Of a stretch of DNA of 38,670 nt, positions 16,024 through 23,754 are shown piece by piece. Where the stretch lies: assembly GCA_045612065.1 (NCBI GenBank), contig JAZKYH010000069.1, forward strand, positions 1 through 38,670, written 5' to 3'. The stretch comes from UBA1189 sp045612065. Lineage in GTDB: Bacteria; Bacteroidota; Bacteroidia; Bacteroidales; Bacteroidaceae. Position 1 is the first letter of the stretch; every line of letters starts with the position of its first letter. The position numbers and the translations under genes were made by a program. Under the pieces are notes generated by a model. That model was not told the DNA's origin, did not search any database, and was given only the letters and a program-made list of their open reading frames with translations.

Positions 16024-17112
16024 ATGAATACAATACAGAACAACTATTGCGTTATCATGGCGGGCGGCATAGGAAGCCGTTTCTGGCCGCAAAGTAGGGT
16101 GCAGTGCCCCAAACAGTTTGTCGATTTCTTCGGCATGGGGAGGTCGCTCTTGCAGCAGACCTATGAGCGCTTTGCACGCATCCTCCCCAAAGAGAACATC
16201 ATTGTGTCTACTCACTCAGATTATTCGGATCTCGTACGTGAGCAACTTCCTGAACTGCCACCCGAGCAGATATTGCACGAGCCGGCACACAAGGGCACGG
16301 CACCAAGTATGGCTTTTGCGGCGTATCACATTCGTACACTCAACCCCGAAGCCAACATCGTGATGGCACCGTCGGATCAAGTGATACTTAACGAGGAGTG
16401 CTTCGCCGAAGATATGCACCGAGCGCTCGCCCATGTGTCTGGACATGATTGCCTGCTGACAGTGGGCATACGTCCGACCCACCCTGAAACGCGTTACGGA
16501 TATATTCAGTTGGATAATGAAGAGGTGGATGGATTCAGTAAGGTGAAAACTTTTACCGAGAAACCGGAGTATGAATTTGCCCGTATCTTTGTAGAGAGTG
16601 GAGAGTTCTTCTGGAATACGGGTTTATTTGTATGGAACGTGAATACCATCATTGCTACCATGACAAAGTTGCTTCCCGAGATGAGTACCCGATTGGATGT
16701 CATCTTCAAGGAGGAACCTGACCGTGACAAACGCCGTGCGGCATTGTATGAGTGCTACGAGTCGTTTCCTAACATCTCGGTGGACTATGCTGTCATTGAG
16801 CGTGCATCGAACATATACATGCAGATAGGCTCTTTTGGATGGGCTGATATGGGACGCTGGGATGACATCTACCGCTACTCAAGCAAGGATTCTGAGGGTA
16901 ATGTGACACATGGTGGCAAGGTAGAGTACTACAATAGCCGCAACAATCTGGTGTCGGCAGCGGCTGATAAGGTGGTCATTTTGCAAGATCTTGAGGGTTA
17001 CTTGGTCAATGACACCGAGGATGTGTTGGTCATCTGTAAGAAGGATGAGGACGACGATTTCAAGAAGTTCCGTACCAACGTAATGCTCAAGCACGGAGAA
17101 AAATACATGTAA
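16024..17112 (+). CDS. manC: Mannose-1-phosphate guanylyltransferase (GDP-mannose pyrophosphorylase)
   Basis: 362 residues. It makes GDP-mannose from GTP and mannose 1-phosphate for glycan synthesis. The nucleotidyltransferase signature is at residues 10-32: VIMAGGIGSRFWPQSR, then CPKQF. Other family pieces are HEPAHKGTAPS, MAPSDQVI, RYGYIQL, TEKPE, FFWNTGLFVW and GSFGWADMGRWDD. It ends after the left-handed helix region and lacks the phosphomannose isomerase domain of about 470-residue bifunctional enzymes, so it is monofunctional. It stands alone rather than in a polysaccharide cluster, which suggests a housekeeping source of GDP-mannose. No separate terminator precedes the greA promoter. 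Confidence 0.93.
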   Translation: MNTIQNNYCVIMAGGIGSRFWPQSRVQCPKQFVDFFGMGRSLLQQTYERFARILPKENIIVSTHSDYSDLVREQLPELPPEQILHEPAHKGTAPSMAFAAYHIRTLNPEANIVMAPSDQVILNEECFAEDMHRALAHVSGHDCLLTVGIRPTHPETRYGYIQLDNEEVDGFSKVKTFTEKPEYEFARIFVESGEFFWNTGLFVWNVNTIIATMTKLLPEMSTRLDVIFKEEPDRDKRRAALYECYESFPNISVDYAVIERASNIYMQIGSFGWADMGRWDDIYRYSSKDSEGNVTHGGKVEYYNSRNNLVSAAADKVVILQDLEGYLVNDTEDVLVICKKDEDDDFKKFRTNVMLKHGEKYM

Positions 17113-17118
17113 GGTATT

Positions 17119-17150
17119 TTTTGTTTTTTCAAAAAAGTTACCTACCTTTG
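17119..17150 (+). promoter_or_regulatory. greA promoter
   Basis: TTTG (17119-17122), 20 bases, then TACCTTTG (17143-17150), a perfect consensus. It starts 7 bases after the manC stop. Transcription would begin near 17157 and meet a terminator hairpin within about 20 bases. I found no second TAnnTTTG box between the hairpin and greA. Confidence 0.75.
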
Positions 17151-17172
17151 CAGTCACATAGATGACCTGAAG

Positions 17173-17206
17173 GGTTCCGACATGACAAATGTCGGGATTC
17201 TTTTTT
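17173..17206 (+). terminator. Intrinsic terminator in the greA leader (attenuator candidate)
   Basis: The perfect core CCGACAT / ATGTCGG with loop GACAA extends by four more pairs, mostly wobbles, and is followed by C and six T. It sits between the greA promoter and the greA ATG (17288). It could serve as the manC terminator, but because the promoter lies upstream of it, it must also act on greA transcripts and could release an RNA of about 50 bases. Confidence 0.75.
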
Positions 17207-17287
17207 GTTTAGCTTAAACGAAAAGGGGGATTCTGATGTTAATACGAGATAAAAAACTAAAAAATAAATAATTAAAGGATAAAGACT

Positions 17288-17755
17288 ATGGCTTATATGT
17301 CACAAGAGGGCTACGATCAACTGTTAGCCGAACTTAAAAGATTGGAGAGTGTAGAGCGCCCCGAAATTTCGCGCCAGATCGCCGAGGCACGCGATAAGGG
17401 CGACTTGTCGGAGAATGCCGAATACGATGCTGCCAAAGAGGCACAGGGCATGCTCGAAATGAAGATCAACCAGCTGAAGCTGACTATCAGCGAGGCGCGT
17501 ATCATCGATACCAGCAAGCTGAAGACTGATACTGTACAGGTGCTCACCAAGGTGGAACTCAAGAATGTGAAGACTGGTATGAAGATGTGCTATGCCATCG
17601 TGCCCGAGAGCGAGGCCAACCTCAAGGCAGGTAAGATTTCGGTGAATACCCCCATTGCACAAGGATTGCTTGGTAAGAAGCCTGGTGACGTGGCTGACAT
17701 CAAAACTCCTGGTGGCATGATCAGCCTCGAAATTCTCAGCATTAGTATCGCGTAA
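17288..17755 (+). CDS. greA: Transcription elongation factor GreA
   Basis: 155 residues, near the usual 158. GreA enters the RNA polymerase secondary channel and stimulates cleavage of backtracked RNA. The N-terminal coiled-coil hairpin (about 5-75) carries the tip acids D39 and E42 in DKGDLSENAEYDAAKEAQ. The C-terminal FKBP-like domain (about 82-155) ends in GMISLEILSI. An AAAGGA stretch lies about 8 bases before the ATG, one of the few Shine-Dalgarno-like sites here. It starts a tight plus-strand run with the HIT-protein gene (11 bases on) and probably the ligase and protease genes. The leader holds a promoter and a terminator-like hairpin. Confidence 0.96.
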   Translation: MAYMSQEGYDQLLAELKRLESVERPEISRQIAEARDKGDLSENAEYDAAKEAQGMLEMKINQLKLTISEARIIDTSKLKTDTVQVLTKVELKNVKTGMKMCYAIVPESEANLKAGKISVNTPIAQGLLGKKPGDVADIKTPGGMISLEILSISIA

Positions 17756-17766
17756 TATAAGTAATT

Positions 17767-18159
17767 ATGGCAAGCATATTCAGCAGAATCGTGGCAGGCG
17801 AGATACCCTGTTACAAGGTGGCCGAGAACGACAACTATTTTGCATTCCTCGACATCAATCCCATGGTGAAGGGACATACACTCGTAATCCCCAAGCGAGA
17901 GGTGGACTATATCTTTGACCTTGAAGACGAGGAGTTGGCAGGTCTGCACCTCTTCGCTAAGCAGATAGCCAAGGCATTGAAGGCGGCTTTCCCTTGCCAA
18001 CGTGTCGGTATGGCTGTATTGGGCATGGAGGTGCCTCACACACACATTCACCTCATCCCTCTGCAGAAGGAGAGCGATATGCTCTTCAGCAATCCTAAAC
18101 TCTCGTTCACTTCCGAGGAATTTGCCGAGATAGCAGCCAAGATACGCGAACAGCTGTAA
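17767..18159 (+). CDS. HIT-family nucleotide hydrolase/transferase
   Basis: 130 residues, standard for the HinT-like branch. HIT proteins hydrolyse nucleoside phosphoramidates or related adenylated compounds. Visible are SIFSRIVAGEIPCYKV at the N-terminus, the FLDINPMVKGHTLVIPKR strand, and the histidine triad H91-T-H93-I-H95 in PHTHIHLIPL, so the catalytic histidines are intact. It lies 11 bases after greA, an arrangement I recall as common in Bacteroidales, and is probably co-transcribed. The natural substrate cannot be read from sequence. Confidence 0.93.
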   Translation: MASIFSRIVAGEIPCYKVAENDNYFAFLDINPMVKGHTLVIPKREVDYIFDLEDEELAGLHLFAKQIAKALKAAFPCQRVGMAVLGMEVPHTHIHLIPLQKESDMLFSNPKLSFTSEEFAEIAAKIREQL

Positions 18160-18186
18160 CGCGACGTCCTACATACAAGGCATCCC

Positions 18187-19173
18187 ATGCGCTATATCCG
18201 CAACAACAGCACCGACGTCTATTTCAACATGGCGTTCGATGAGTATGCCTTAGAGCAACTGCCGCTCGATGAGCCACTTTTCTACTTGTGGCAGAATCGA
18301 TCGGCAGTTATCATTGGTATCAACCAGAACATCCACGCAGAGGTGGACCTTGACTATGCCCGTCAGCACGATATCGCCGTAGCACGCCGTATCACTGGTG
18401 GCGGAGCCGTGTATCATGACTTAGGTAACCTCAACTATACCATTGTGGGGCGTAGCACCGATATGGAGCGCGACTACCCTGAATACGCCCGATACATGCT
18501 GCATGCTCTGCAGTCCTTGGGTATACGGGCCGAACTCTCGGGACGCAATGACATTCTTGTTGATGGGCGCAAGGTGTCGGGCTATGCCAAGCGTGTCTAC
18601 AAAGATCGCCTCATGGTGCATGGTACACTGATGTATGATGTAGACATCGAGCAGCTCACCCGCGTGCTCACTCCTCCTTCGCAGAAGTTGGAGGTAAAGG
18701 GTATTGCCTCGGTTAGGAGTCGAGTGCTCAATCTGCGCGAATACTTGCCTCAATTCACCGACATCAGTACGCTTATCCAAGCCTTGGAACGATACCTCTC
18801 GTGCCAATATCAAGACGAAGAGATGCTACTCACAGAGGCTCAACTATGCGAGATACGTGCCATAGCAGCAAATAAATTTGCTACATCAGATTGGCTGTAT
18901 GGTCGCTCGCCAAGCAATGCTGTTACTTACGCCAAGCGCTTGCCTTGCGGTAATGTAGCCGTTCACATGGACATCAAGAAAGGTGTCATCGCTCAGTGTA
19001 CCATTACGGGTGATTTCTTGGGCAATGCGCCTATAGCCGCCATAGAAACCCTCTTACAAGGATGTCTCTACGAGCGCGTGGCACTGCAGCAACGCCTTGC
19101 CACACTGAACATGCAAGACTACTTGGATAATACCGATAACGAAACATTTATCAACCTCCTTTTCAATCTGTAA
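18187..19173 (+). CDS. lplA: Lipoate-protein ligase A
   Basis: 328 residues. It activates free lipoate with ATP and attaches it to lipoyl domains (2-oxoacid dehydrogenases or GcvH). The catalytic domain shows RRITGGGAVYHDLGNLNY (67-84) for lipoyl-AMP binding and the lysine K135 in KVSGYAKR, matching the catalytic Lys of E. coli LplA. A C-terminal accessory domain (about 245-328) is present, as expected of a complete LplA. It lies 27 bases after the HIT gene in the same run. A true ligase means the cell can scavenge lipoate; nothing in the window shows whether it can also make it. Confidence 0.92.
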   Translation: MRYIRNNSTDVYFNMAFDEYALEQLPLDEPLFYLWQNRSAVIIGINQNIHAEVDLDYARQHDIAVARRITGGGAVYHDLGNLNYTIVGRSTDMERDYPEYARYMLHALQSLGIRAELSGRNDILVDGRKVSGYAKRVYKDRLMVHGTLMYDVDIEQLTRVLTPPSQKLEVKGIASVRSRVLNLREYLPQFTDISTLIQALERYLSCQYQDEEMLLTEAQLCEIRAIAANKFATSDWLYGRSPSNAVTYAKRLPCGNVAVHMDIKKGVIAQCTITGDFLGNAPIAAIETLLQGCLYERVALQQRLATLNMQDYLDNTDNETFINLLFNL

Positions 19174-19177
19174 TGTT

Positions 19178-19933
19178 ATGCCTGTACGCAATGCCGTCAT
19201 AACCATCATTAAGCTCGTTCTGTACTACTTTGCCTATCAATTGGGTTTCAGTGCGGTGGCTATGGGACTCTCTCGCCTGGTTGTTTCGTTGGATATGATT
19301 ATGGTGACCTCGTTGGCCATGGTAGCCTCCACACTGATGATGTCGTGGCATCTGTTACATTTTGGCTACGTGAGCCTTGTAAAGGACAGATATAAGGAGG
19401 TTAGCCTCTCTGTGCAAGGGATGTCAATAGTTTTCATCTTCTCCGCGATGTACGTGCTTAATCTGCTCATCGAGCAGGCTGGAATCCCTAACACAATGGA
19501 AGATACCTTCATCGCTATGAGCCGCAATCCTTTCGGGATACTCTCTATCGCCCTGTTGGCACCTATACTCGAAGAACTTCTCTTCCGTGGTGCTATACAA
19601 GGTGTATTGCAGCGTGCACTGGGTAAACCATGGATGGCTATTCTCATCTCATCGCTTATCTTTGGCATAGTACATATGAATCCCGCTCAGATACCTTTCG
19701 CCTTCCTCCTTGGCATGATGTTCGGGTGGCTTTACTACCGCACAGGCAGTCTACTCCCAGGCATCATAGGGCACGTACTTAACAATTCCATTGCTACTGT
19801 AAGCATGATTGTCTATGGTAATGCCACCATAGAGGAGCAGATAGAGAACTCTCTTATCATGTGGGTATGGGCGGCTGTGTCTATTGCTGTATGCTATGCC
19901 GCAGCATCGTGGCTCAACAAGAATCTTAAGTAA
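19178..19933 (+). CDS. CPBP-family intramembrane protease
   Basis: 251 residues with about seven membrane segments. CPBP (Abi/Rce1-like) glutamate proteases cut within membranes; in bacteria the substrates are mostly unknown. The three motifs are present: EELLFRG (132-138, with E132, E133 and R137), the His of FGIVHMN (H166), and HVLNNS (199-204, with H199). It starts 4 bases after the lplA stop, so it is translationally close and last in the greA run. Its TAA overlaps the A-tract that, on the other strand, is the T-run of the korB terminator. Immunity, prenyl-protein or regulatory roles cannot be told apart. Confidence 0.88.
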   Translation: MPVRNAVITIIKLVLYYFAYQLGFSAVAMGLSRLVVSLDMIMVTSLAMVASTLMMSWHLLHFGYVSLVKDRYKEVSLSVQGMSIVFIFSAMYVLNLLIEQAGIPNTMEDTFIAMSRNPFGILSIALLAPILEELLFRGAIQGVLQRALGKPWMAILISSLIFGIVHMNPAQIPFAFLLGMMFGWLYYRTGSLLPGIIGHVLNNSIATVSMIVYGNATIEEQIENSLIMWVWAAVSIAVCYAAASWLNKNLK

Positions 19934-19973
19934 AAAAAAGAAGCAGACTCCCCGCTGCTTTGGAGCCTGCTTC
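19932..19973 (-). terminator. korB terminator
   Basis: On the minus strand the arms GAAGCAGGCTCC and GGAGTCTGCTTC (one wobble) enclose a 10-base loop and are followed by eight T. It lies about 40 bases after the korB stop. The T-run overlaps the stop of the converging protease gene. There is no T-run on the plus side. Confidence 0.82.
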
Positions 19974-20014
19974 GACGTAAGATGTGAGTTGTAAGATTAC
20001 GCAGCGGTATTCTT

Positions 20015-21016
20015 CTATTTCACCTCCCAAGTGTCGTTGGTGAGGAGCAATTCTTCGAAGGTGTGGTAGGGTTTCTTGGCCTTCACCTCCTCGATTTGTG
20101 CTGCCACAGCCTCATCGTAGGTGGGAGCCTCCACATCACGGATGACACCGAGTGCGATGGGGAAGTCGGGGCCCTCCATCAAGGCGAGTTTGAGCTGCAC
20201 GGTGTTGTCCTCGCAGTGCGCGTCGTGCACGAGGATGTCATCGATGGTCACGCCATTCTCGCCAATCTTCACCACCTTGAGGCCGAAGCCTTCTTGCATG
20301 AGGCCATACTCGTTGTTCACACCGAACACCATGGGCTCTCCGTGGCGCAGGTAGATGGCGTTCTTGGCACGTCCCTCCTTGTTGTAGATGCTGTCGTGCG
20401 TGCCGTCGTTGAAGATGACGCAGTTCTGCATAATCTCGCACACCGAAGCACCCTTGTGGGCATGAGCCGCCTTGAGCACCTCTACGGTACCAGGGGCATC
20501 GGTGGCTACGGCACGGGCAAAGAAGCGGCCACGGGCACCGAAGCAGAGCTCGGCAGGACGGAAGGGGTCCTCCACCGTGCCATAGGGACTCGACTTGCTG
20601 ACGAAGCCACGCGGACTGGTGGGCGAATACTGTCCCTTGGTTAGGCCATAGATGCGGTTGTTGAGCAATATCATGTTGAGGTTGATATTGCCGCGGTTGG
20701 CGTGGATGAAGTGGTTACCACCGATAGCGAGGCCATCGCCATCGCCGCTCACCTGCCATACCGAGAGCTCGGGGTTGGCCACCTTGCAGCCTGTAGCGAT
20801 AGCAGCAGCACGGCCGTGGATGGTGTTCATGCCATAGGTGTTCATGTAGTGGGGCAAACGGCTTGAGCAACCGATACCCGAAATCACAGCCACATTGTGA
20901 GGTGCTACGCCAATCTCGGCCATAGCCTTGTGCAACGAGGCGAGGAAGAAGTGGTCGCCACATCCGGGGCACCAGCGCGGCTGACCTTTCTTATAATCTT
21001 GTGCAGTATATACCAT
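20015..21016 (-). CDS. korB: 2-oxoglutarate:ferredoxin oxidoreductase, beta subunit
   Basis: 333 residues. With KorA it catalyses ferredoxin-linked interconversion of 2-oxoglutarate and succinyl-CoA. It binds thiamine diphosphate through GDGDG (91-95) and LLNNRIYGLTKGQYSPTS (about 117-134). Cysteines C16 and C19 (RWCPGCGDH), C50 (GIGCSSR) and C193 or C199 are placed to hold the proximal 4Fe-4S cluster. The KGQPRWCPGCGDH start and the GLTKGQYSPTS string are typical of KorB/VorB-like subunits; 2-oxoglutarate as substrate is inferred. Unusually, 706 bases part it from korA, filled by repeats and a GxxExxY gene. It ends with a strong terminator (19932-19973). Confidence 0.9.
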   Translation of the reverse strand: MVYTAQDYKKGQPRWCPGCGDHFFLASLHKAMAEIGVAPHNVAVISGIGCSSRLPHYMNTYGMNTIHGRAAAIATGCKVANPELSVWQVSGDGDGLAIGGNHFIHANRGNINLNMILLNNRIYGLTKGQYSPTSPRGFVSKSSPYGTVEDPFRPAELCFGARGRFFARAVATDAPGTVEVLKAAHAHKGASVCEIMQNCVIFNDGTHDSIYNKEGRAKNAIYLRHGEPMVFGVNNEYGLMQEGFGLKVVKIGENGVTIDDILVHDAHCEDNTVQLKLALMEGPDFPIALGVIRDVEAPTYDEAVAAQIEEVKAKKPYHTFEELLLTNDTWEVK

Positions 21017-21048
21017 AACGTTTAGTTTTTTAATTCTTTTTATCCTTT

Positions 21049-21120
21049 AACCACAGATTTCTCAGATTTCACAGATTTTCTTTTCAGATTACCTAACCTG
21101 TAATCTGCGTAATCTGTGAT
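21049..21120. repeat. Palindromic repeat R1
   Basis: 72 bases starting AACCACAGATT and ending AATCTGTGAT: an imperfect inverted repeat whose halves are themselves built of CAGATT-type steps about 9-10 bases apart. The centre TTTTCTTTTCAG is shared with R2 and R3. It lies between the korB start and the GxxExxY stop, in the same orientation as R2 and R3, and is 2 bases shorter in its right half. Confidence 0.85.
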
Positions 21121-21146
21121 TTGTTATCTGCTCAATCTGGTCAGTA

Positions 21147-21524
21147 CTACATCACAAATCGTTCATAACGTAGAGATGACTCTCCAAAATTGATAAGCAA
21201 AGCAACTTCTGTTTCGGCAACCTTACCATAGTTAATAGCCTGTGCCCGATGGAGGTCTTCCAACTCCTTCACCGCTTTAAGCTCCACTATTATATTTCCG
21301 TAGCAAATAAAATCGGGAACAAACAGCGAACCTAACTGCACGCCTCGGTATGTAACTTGTATCGGTTGCTCTCGCTCGTAAGGAATGCCTTGAGCTTGAA
21401 ACTCGATTTCCAAAGCATCCTGATAGACCTTTTCTGTAAAGCCTGCTCCCAGAGTCTGGTGCACCGTCATGGCAGCTCCGATAATCTGGTAGGTTTTTTC
21501 TTTATGTACGAATTGGTCTGTCAC
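21147..21524 (-). CDS. GxxExxY protein (PD-(D/E)XK nuclease-fold, PDDEXK_3)
   Basis: 125 residues from the GTG at 21524. Another GTG at 21545 lies inside the edge of repeat R2 and would add seven residues; there is no ATG before residue 19, so the start is uncertain. The name-giving motif is G28-F-T-E31-K-V-Y34. The nuclease core follows: VPDF (D71), then IIVELKAV (E81 and K83), i.e. P-D...ExK, so the putative catalytic residues are intact. The function of this widespread small family is not established. The gene is flanked by R1 on one side and R2-R3 on the other, lies between korA and korB in the same orientation, and has no promoter I can recognise, so it is probably read from korA transcripts. 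Confidence 0.85.
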   Translation of the reverse strand: MTDQFVHKEKTYQIIGAAMTVHQTLGAGFTEKVYQDALEIEFQAQGIPYEREQPIQVTYRGVQLGSLFVPDFICYGNIIVELKAVKELEDLHRAQAINYGKVAETEVALLINFGESSLRYERFVM

Positions 21525-21539
21525 GGGTCTTTGTTTTTC

Positions 21540-21613
21540 AACCACAGATTACTCAGATTTCTCGGATTTTCTTTTCAGGTTACCCAATCTGTGTAATCCG
21601 TGCAATCTGTGGT
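21540..21613. repeat. Palindromic repeat R2
   Basis: 74 bases starting AACCACAGATT and ending AATCTGTGGT, giving terminal inverted ends of about 10 bp and a long imperfect hairpin. With R3 it forms a direct tandem repeat of exactly 100 bp. One possible GTG start of the GxxExxY gene lies in its left edge. Confidence 0.88.
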
Positions 21614-21639
21614 CAGTTACTCAATTTCTTTTGTTTTTC

Positions 21640-21714
21640 AACCAAAGGCTACTCAGATTTCTTAGATTTTCTTTTCAGATTACTTAATCCGTGTAATCCG
21701 TGCAATCCGTGGTT
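21640..21714. repeat. Palindromic repeat R3
   Basis: Third copy, exactly 100 bases from R2, including the leading TTGTTTTTCA at 21531 and 21631. Its left end has diverged (AACCAAAGGCT), while its right end (CAATCCGTGGT) and the centre are kept. It ends 8 bases from the korA stop. Confidence 0.85.
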
Positions 21715-21722
21715 AGGAAATA

Positions 21723-23570
21723 TCAATCCAAGAGGGGGGCTAACTGATTAACCAGTGTGCTGACCACGAAGGGTTGGCCTTTCACTTCGTTGTACTGCAT
21801 GGGGGTGAAGCCGTCGACCTTCATGCGCAGCCATGCGGCGAGCTGACCTCCGTTCTGTTCGGCAACGACCACCTTGGGATACTTATTCAGCACCTCTGCG
21901 GTGTTGGCAGGCAGCGGGTTGATGTACTTGAAGTGGGCGAGCGCCACCTTCTTACCGGCAGTGCGCATCTCGTCCATGGCAGCATGCAGGTGACCATAGG
22001 TGCCACCGAAGCCTACGATGAGCAGCTCGGCATCCTCCTTGTCGCCCTCCACCTCGAGGTCGGGCACGGGGATAGCGTCTATCTTCTGCTGGCGCAGACG
22101 AGTCATCAGGTCGTGGTTCTCGGGGTCGGTAGAGATGGCACCCGTCTTGTTGTCCTTCTCCAAGCCACCGAGGATATGCTGGAAGCCCTCACGACCCGGC
22201 ACGGCCCAGTAGCGTACACCGTTCTCCTCCTGGCGCTGGTAGGGAGTCCATGTGCCACGGAGTTCCTCGGGCACGTAAGGAGGATTGATGGGGGCATACT
22301 CGGCCAAGTTGGGCAAGCGGAAGGCGCCCGAACCGTTGGCGATGAAGGCATCGGTGAGCAGTACCACGGGGGTCATATGTTCAAGGGCAATCTTAGAGGC
22401 CATGTAGGCAGCATCGAAGCAGTCGGTAGGCGAGGTAGCGGCAATCACCGGCATGGGTGACTCACCGTTACGGCCGAAGAGCACCTGCAAGAGGTCGGTC
22501 TGCTCCGACTTGGTGGGCAGTCCTGTTGCGGGGCCACCACGCTGCACGTCGAGCACCACGAGGGGAAGTTCCATGATGACTGCGAGGTTCATAGCCTCCG
22601 ACTTGAGGCAGATACCAGGACCCGAGGTAGAGGTCACTGCCAAAGCGCCTGCAAACGAAGCACCTACGGCCGATGCGCAACCTGCAATCTCATCCTCGCA
22701 CTGCACGGTGGTAACACCGAGCGACTTGTGCTTGGAGAGTTCGTGCAACACGTCCGTGGCGGGAGTGATGGGGTATGAGCCGAGATAGAGTTTCAAGCCA
22801 GCCTTCTCAGCAGCAGCGATGAAGCCATAGGCCGTAGCCTTGTTACCTGTGATATCCATATAGCGGCCGGGCACCTTGTGCTTAGTCTCTACGCGGTATA
22901 CATTCGTTGCCGAACTATGGGTGTTGTGTCCGTAGTCGTAACCAGCCTGGATGACCTTGATATTGGCCTCTGCGATGGCGGGCTTCTTGGCAAACTTCTC
23001 CTTGAGGTAGTTGAATGCCACATTCAAGTCGCGGTCGAAGAGCCAGCATACGAGTCCGAGGGCAAACATGTTGCGACACTTGAGAATAGCTTTGGGCTCC
23101 ATGCCACTATCGGCAAGGCAATCCTTGACCATCTGTGTGATGGGGCACGCGATGACGCGGTCGGCATCGATACCCATCTCTGCCAAGGGGTCTTCGGTCT
23201 CGAAGGCAGCCTTCTTCAGGTCGCCAGGGCCGAACGAGTCGGTGTCTATGATGATGGTAGCGTCGGGCTTGGCATAGCGGTACTGTGTCTTCAGCGCTGC
23301 GGCATTCATTGCCACGAGCACATCGCACAAGTCGCCCGGTGTGTACACACGCTCGGCACCAATATGTACTTGGAATCCCGATACGCCCGTAAGGCTACCT
23401 TGCGGAGCGCGGATATCGGCGGGATAATCGGGGAAGGTACAGATGTCGTTACCCACGGTTGCCGAGATGGTAGAGAAGATGTTTCCTGCCAACTGCATAC
23501 CGTCGCCCGAGTCGCCCGAGAAGCGCACGATAACCTCGTCACGCTCCTTAACAATCAGTTGTTCGCTCAT
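21723..23570 (-). CDS. korA: 2-oxoglutarate:ferredoxin oxidoreductase, fused gamma-alpha subunit
   Basis: 615 residues. The N-terminal gamma domain (about 12-190) shows VRFSGDSGDGMQLAGNIFS and the alpha domain begins near 235 with GFIAAAEKAGLKLYLGSYPITPATD, followed by CEDEIAGCASAVGASFAG and TSTSGPG. This gamma-alpha fusion is the usual KorA form in Bacteroidota. It partners the TPP-binding KorB to oxidise or make 2-oxoglutarate with ferredoxin. It is upstream of korB on the same strand, as normal, but a repeat-bounded GxxExxY gene lies between them. R3 starts 8 bases after its stop, so the insertion spared the gene. A TATTTTTG box about 60 bases upstream lacks a -33 partner, so I do not call a promoter. 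Confidence 0.92.
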   Translation of the reverse strand: MSEQLIVKERDEVIVRFSGDSGDGMQLAGNIFSTISATVGNDICTFPDYPADIRAPQGSLTGVSGFQVHIGAERVYTPGDLCDVLVAMNAAALKTQYRYAKPDATIIIDTDSFGPGDLKKAAFETEDPLAEMGIDADRVIACPITQMVKDCLADSGMEPKAILKCRNMFALGLVCWLFDRDLNVAFNYLKEKFAKKPAIAEANIKVIQAGYDYGHNTHSSATNVYRVETKHKVPGRYMDITGNKATAYGFIAAAEKAGLKLYLGSYPITPATDVLHELSKHKSLGVTTVQCEDEIAGCASAVGASFAGALAVTSTSGPGICLKSEAMNLAVIMELPLVVLDVQRGGPATGLPTKSEQTDLLQVLFGRNGESPMPVIAATSPTDCFDAAYMASKIALEHMTPVVLLTDAFIANGSGAFRLPNLAEYAPINPPYVPEELRGTWTPYQRQEENGVRYWAVPGREGFQHILGGLEKDNKTGAISTDPENHDLMTRLRQQKIDAIPVPDLEVEGDKEDAELLIVGFGGTYGHLHAAMDEMRTAGKKVALAHFKYINPLPANTAEVLNKYPKVVVAEQNGGQLAAWLRMKVDGFTPMQYNEVKGQPFVVSTLVNQLAPLLD

Positions 23571-23754
23571 TTTAATTATTGCTTTTACAATCTAATACCA
23601 AATGTTTGTATTTATGGCGGCAAATTTCGGCAAAAATACCGAATAATGAAACACATTGGCAGATTATTTTACGCCAATATTAAAATAGGAGATAGTTGTA
23701 GGCGATTCTCCACATAGGCGAGTAGAAAAATCGGTTGTACAAGCATCCCGCTCG

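Larger units (their letters stand above)
21049..21714 (-). mobile_element. Putative repeat-bounded GxxExxY element inserted in korAB
   Basis: A unit made of R1, the GxxExxY gene, R2 and R3 sits exactly between korA and korB, genes normally adjacent. Repeats with inverted ends on both sides of a nuclease-fold gene suggest a mobile or formerly mobile element. I see no transposase and no target-site duplication, so mobility is inference. Confidence 0.35.

Noticed and set aside
21049..21714. The three palindromic repeats as a CRISPR array
   Set aside because: Copies are about 75 bases, a gene lies between two of them, spacing is irregular (491 and 100), and no cas gene is present.
23600..23660. 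korA promoter from the TATTTTTG box
   Set aside because: No TTG or TTTG 19-21 bases upstream; not strong enough to list.
22878..23717. 279-residue open frame opposite korA
   Set aside because: Antisense to a complete korA and running into the upstream region; no recognisable domain.
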